A stretch of DNA of 7,685 nucleotides, from the NCBI GenBank assembly GCA_002316345.1, contig DCDI01000047.1, positions 1 through 7,685 on the forward strand, written 5' to 3'. Below the pieces are notes generated by a model that was not told the DNA's origin, searched no databases, and worked only from the letters and a program-made list of their open reading frames with translations. Made by a program: the position numbers and the translations under genes. This DNA is from Phyllobacteriaceae bacterium UBA1059. Its GTDB lineage: Bacteria; Pseudomonadota; Alphaproteobacteria; Rhizobiales; Rhizobiaceae. Positions 6,341 through 7,685 of the stretch are shown here, piece after piece (within the stretch, counting starts at the first letter, position 1; each line of letters begins with the position of its first letter).

Positions 6341-6499
6341 TCAAAAGCACCAGGACATGCCCGATTGAACGAGCGCCATGAAGATGGCCGGACCCTTGTC
6401 CATCCAAAGCGCAAAGCTCAGCCCGGTCACTGTAGCTGCAACCAGCAAAGCCGCCAGAAGGCGGAGCGGGGCGGCAGAGGTGGGCACGAGCGGGCGCAT
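6341..6499 (-). CDS. Small single-span membrane protein, 52 residues, upstream of SCO gene
   Basis: The predicted product is 52 residues: a basic N-terminus (about 1-13), one hydrophobic span (LRLLAALLVAATVTGLSFAL, about 12-31) and a short tail ending SGMSWCF. I recall similar tiny proteins with a Trp-Cys-Phe-like C-terminus in rhizobial genomes, but I know no named function. It is probably real because it reads in the same direction as SCO, ends 22 bases before it, and has a clean membrane segment with a positive-inside N-terminus. The start is uncertain. ATG at 6497-6499 has no good ribosome site, and a GTG at 6560-6562 would add 21 residues of unlikely sequence. By position it may assist the SCO protein or the oxidase; that is a guess. 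Whether the tail cysteine, probably facing the periplasm, binds copper is unknown. Confidence 0.6.
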   Translation of the reverse strand: MRPLVPTSAAPLRLLAALLVAATVTGLSFALWMDKGPAIFMALVQSGMSWCF

Positions 6500-6533
6500 G
6501 CGACTTGATAGCCATTCCCGCGTGTTGCGGAAA

Positions 6534-6579
6534 GGTGCATCTTGCCGCTGTAGCGCTTGCACTTGTGTTTGGATGCACC
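6534..6579. promoter_or_regulatory. inverted repeat in the SCO-operon/creA divergent spacer
   Basis: GGTGCATC (6534-6541) and GATGCACC (6572-6579) are a perfect 8-bp inverted repeat with 30 bases between. A short palindrome, CGCT-GT-AGCG (6546-6555), sits between the arms. The repeat lies in the 117-base spacer between the start of the small membrane gene (6499) and creA (6617), where promoters for both must lie. It could bind a dimeric regulator. No convincing -10 box was found: TTGCAC (6557-6562) could be a -35 box for creA but lacks a good partner. The longer minus-strand start for the small membrane gene would overlap this region. Confidence 0.35.
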
Positions 6580-6616
6580 ATTTTCAGGCCGGTCCATGTT
6601 GAACAAAGGAATCCGG

Positions 6617-7105
6617 ATGTCGTTTCGTGCAATTGCTGCGGCCGCATTGATCGCGATCGTCGGATTCGCGCCTGTTGTTCAGGCTGACGAAGTCGGCAAG
6701 GTGGGCGTCGACTGGCTTGGCAACGACATCATCGTCGAGGCAATTACCGACCCGAAAGTGTCGGGGGTGACCTGTCATGTTTCCTATTTCGAGCGCGGTT
6801 TGTTTGACCGGCTGAAGAAGGGCAATTGGTTCGAGGATCCGTCCGATTCCTCCATTGCCTGCCGTCAGACCGGGCCGATTACGGTCGGCGACATTGAGCT
6901 TTCGAAGGGCGGTGAGGAAGTGTTCGACCAGCGCATAAGCCTGATCTGGAAGCAGCGGATGGTGAAGCGGATCTATGACCGGCAGAACGACACACTGATC
7001 TACCTTTCGCATTCGCGCCAGGTGCAGGATGGGTCGGCCAAGATGGCGATCTCGACCGTTCCGCTCTACGGGCAAAACGTGACGTGGAGCAAGGGCAAGC
7101 CCTGA
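6617..7105 (+). CDS. creA: CreA family periplasmic protein
   Basis: This is a 162-residue member of the CREA family, secreted proteins of unknown biochemical function named after E. coli CreA. Residues 1-23 are a signal peptide (hydrophobic core AIAAAALIAIVGFAPV, likely cut after VQA), placing the mature protein in the periplasm. Conserved features shared with E. coli CreA are VGVDWLGNDIIVEAITDPKV (29-48), VTCHVSYFE (51-59), SIACRQTGPI (79-88), the VF...RISLIWK block (102-112) and AISTVPLY (144-151). C53 and C82 are the only cysteines in the mature part and probably form a disulfide. ATG 6617 is chosen over ATG 6596 because AAAGGA (6605-6610) lies 6 bases upstream and the signal peptide then begins correctly. 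The creBCD genes next to creA in E. coli are not seen here, so the symbol marks the family only. Confidence 0.92.
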   Translation: MSFRAIAAAALIAIVGFAPVVQADEVGKVGVDWLGNDIIVEAITDPKVSGVTCHVSYFERGLFDRLKKGNWFEDPSDSSIACRQTGPITVGDIELSKGGEEVFDQRISLIWKQRMVKRIYDRQNDTLIYLSHSRQVQDGSAKMAISTVPLYGQNVTWSKGKP

Positions 7106-7118
7106 TCCTTGCCTGATT

Positions 7119-7149
7119 GCCATCCGGCTCTGTAAAGCAGGCGGATGGC
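7119..7149 (+). promoter_or_regulatory. hairpin covering the start codon of the acetyltransferase
   Basis: GCCATCCG (7119-7126) pairs perfectly with CGGATGGC (7142-7149), which contains the ATG at 7145-7147. Inside the 15-base loop, GCT (7127-7129) can also pair with AGC (7136-7138), leaving the ribosome-site bases AGG (7139-7141) bulged. If transcribed from creA, this structure would hide the start codon. It begins 14 bases after the creA stop, so a ribosome finishing creA could partly disturb it. It has no T run and is not a terminator. The pairing is seen; regulation is inferred. Confidence 0.45.
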
Positions 7150-7685
7150 TGAACCTGAAGACCTCCGCTTTATTGCCGATGAACCGCGCTTTCACCAGAG
7201 CGCGGAGTTGAAGGGCTGCAAGCTTGGTCGGCATGTGGTGTTTGCGGAACGGGTGATCCTGCGGGATGTGACCGTGGGCGATTACAGCTATTTCGAGCGC
7301 CATGCGGAGGGGGCGCATGCGACGATCGGCAAGTTCTGTTCGATTGCTTCCAACACGCGGATCAATGCTCTTGCGCATCCGATCGAGCGGATCACGAGCC
7401 ACAAGGTGAGTTACCGGCCGAACGAGTTCTTCCGCTTTCTTGGCGTGGACCAGTCGGTGCGCAATCGCCGGGCGCAGGCTCGGGTGGTGATCGGGCACGA
7501 TGTCTGGATCGGTCACGGCGCGGTGATCTTGCCCGGGGTGACGATCGGCAACGGCGCGGTGATCGGGGCGAATGCGGTGGTAAGCCGGGATGTCGCGCCG
7601 TTCACGATCGTGGCTGGCGTGCCGGCGAAAGTGCTGCGGCGGCGGTTCGAGCCGGCGATCGCGGAGCGGATCGAGCGGCTCGGCT
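7145..7685 (+). CDS. Hexapeptide-repeat acetyltransferase, phosphonate-associated/XAT type (3' end outside window)
   Basis: This is a left-handed beta-helix acyltransferase, presumably acetyl-CoA dependent, of the cytoplasmic trimeric XAT type. There are 180 residues before the window edge, so it is nearly complete. Hexapeptide turns run through about 20-67 (GDYSYF, IGKFCSIAS), then a loop (about 75-110) with the likely catalytic histidine H78 in NALAHPIER, then VVIGHDVWIGHGAVILPGV (114-132) and the C-terminal AGVPAKVLRRRF (157-168). The pattern INxxxHPxER, a Tyr-Arg loop, and IGHDVWIGHGAVILPG resembles the transferase often found with phosphonate (phn) genes as well as chloramphenicol/streptogramin-type acetyltransferases. 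No phn gene is present here, so the substrate is unknown. ATG 7145 is the first possible start because an in-frame TAA lies at 7133-7135. The ribosome site is poor (AGG close to the ATG). The later part uses CGG for arginine and GTG for valine heavily, unlike the 54-residue gene. Confidence 0.85.
   Translation, partial: MAEPEDLRFIADEPRFHQSAELKGCKLGRHVVFAERVILRDVTVGDYSYFERHAEGAHATIGKFCSIASNTRINALAHPIERITSHKVSYRPNEFFRFLGVDQSVRNRRAQARVVIGHDVWIGHGAVILPGVTIGNGAVIGANAVVSRDVAPFTIVAGVPAKVLRRRFEPAIAERIERLG

Noticed and set aside
5848..6381. 177-codon open frame on the plus strand
   Set aside because: It is antisense to the SCO gene, which has all its copper ligands, and has no start signals.
6315..6647. 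110-codon frame on the minus strand overlapping the small membrane gene
   Set aside because: It overlaps the SCO start and the creA signal region in an implausible, Pro/Ser/His/Cys-mixed sequence. The 52-residue membrane frame is a better fit in the same place.
7106..7144. Hairpin after creA read as a terminator
   Set aside because: The 8-bp stem has no T run after it and its right arm is the start of the next gene, so start-codon masking is the better reading.
6584..7516. 310-codon open frame on the minus strand
   Set aside because: It is antisense to creA and the acetyltransferase, both of which show clear family motifs. The His/Arg/Pro-rich composition is typical of a shadow frame.

Overview
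The window is ordinary chromosomal housekeeping DNA from a GC-rich alphaproteobacterium. It is most likely a member of the Hyphomicrobiales (Rhizobiales), perhaps near Mesorhizobium or other Phyllobacteriaceae. That placement rests on protein character: a LigA with a charged insert in its helix-hairpin-helix region, a roughly 600-residue aminopeptidase P, the PrmA form, and an SCO-prmA pair. It is inference from remembered families, not from a search. I found no mobile element, tRNA, rRNA, CRISPR array or phage gene.

Layout, left to right. Positions 1-1512 (+) hold the C-terminal three-quarters of NAD-dependent DNA ligase LigA; its 5' end lies outside the window. Positions 1610-2652 (+) are an azlC-azlD pair overlapping by 4 bases, a branched-chain amino acid exporter. 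Positions 2653-4479 (-) encode an M24B aminopeptidase P whose stop codon directly abuts the azlD stop, with no bases between them. A 180-base divergent spacer with overlapping inverted repeats follows. Positions 4660-4824 (+) are an uncharacterised 54-residue basic protein that ends at a strong hairpin terminator (4843-4873), which can work in both directions. Positions 6499-4874 (-) look like a three-gene operon: a 52-residue single-span membrane protein, an SCO1/SenC copper chaperone, and prmA, the last two overlapping by one base. After a second divergent spacer, creA (6617-7105, +) encodes a secreted CREA-family protein. Last is a hexapeptide-repeat acetyltransferase of the phosphonate-associated type (7145 to the window edge, +).

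How the genes relate. The azlCD pair and the SCO operon are the only clear functional units. AzlC and AzlD form one two-subunit exporter. The SCO protein probably delivers copper to cytochrome c oxidase, and its tiny membrane neighbour may act with it. PrmA methylates ribosomal protein L11 and is probably only co-transcribed and translationally coupled with SCO. DNA ligase, aminopeptidase P, CreA and the acetyltransferase look like independent genes.

No new multi-gene system is visible. The items most worth a second look are small. They are a perfect 8-bp hairpin that pairs over the start codon of the acetyltransferase, competing hairpins ahead of the 54-residue gene, two unannotated-looking small proteins, extra sequence in the LigA helix-hairpin-helix domain, and a possible azlCD terminator inside the 3' end of the opposing gene.
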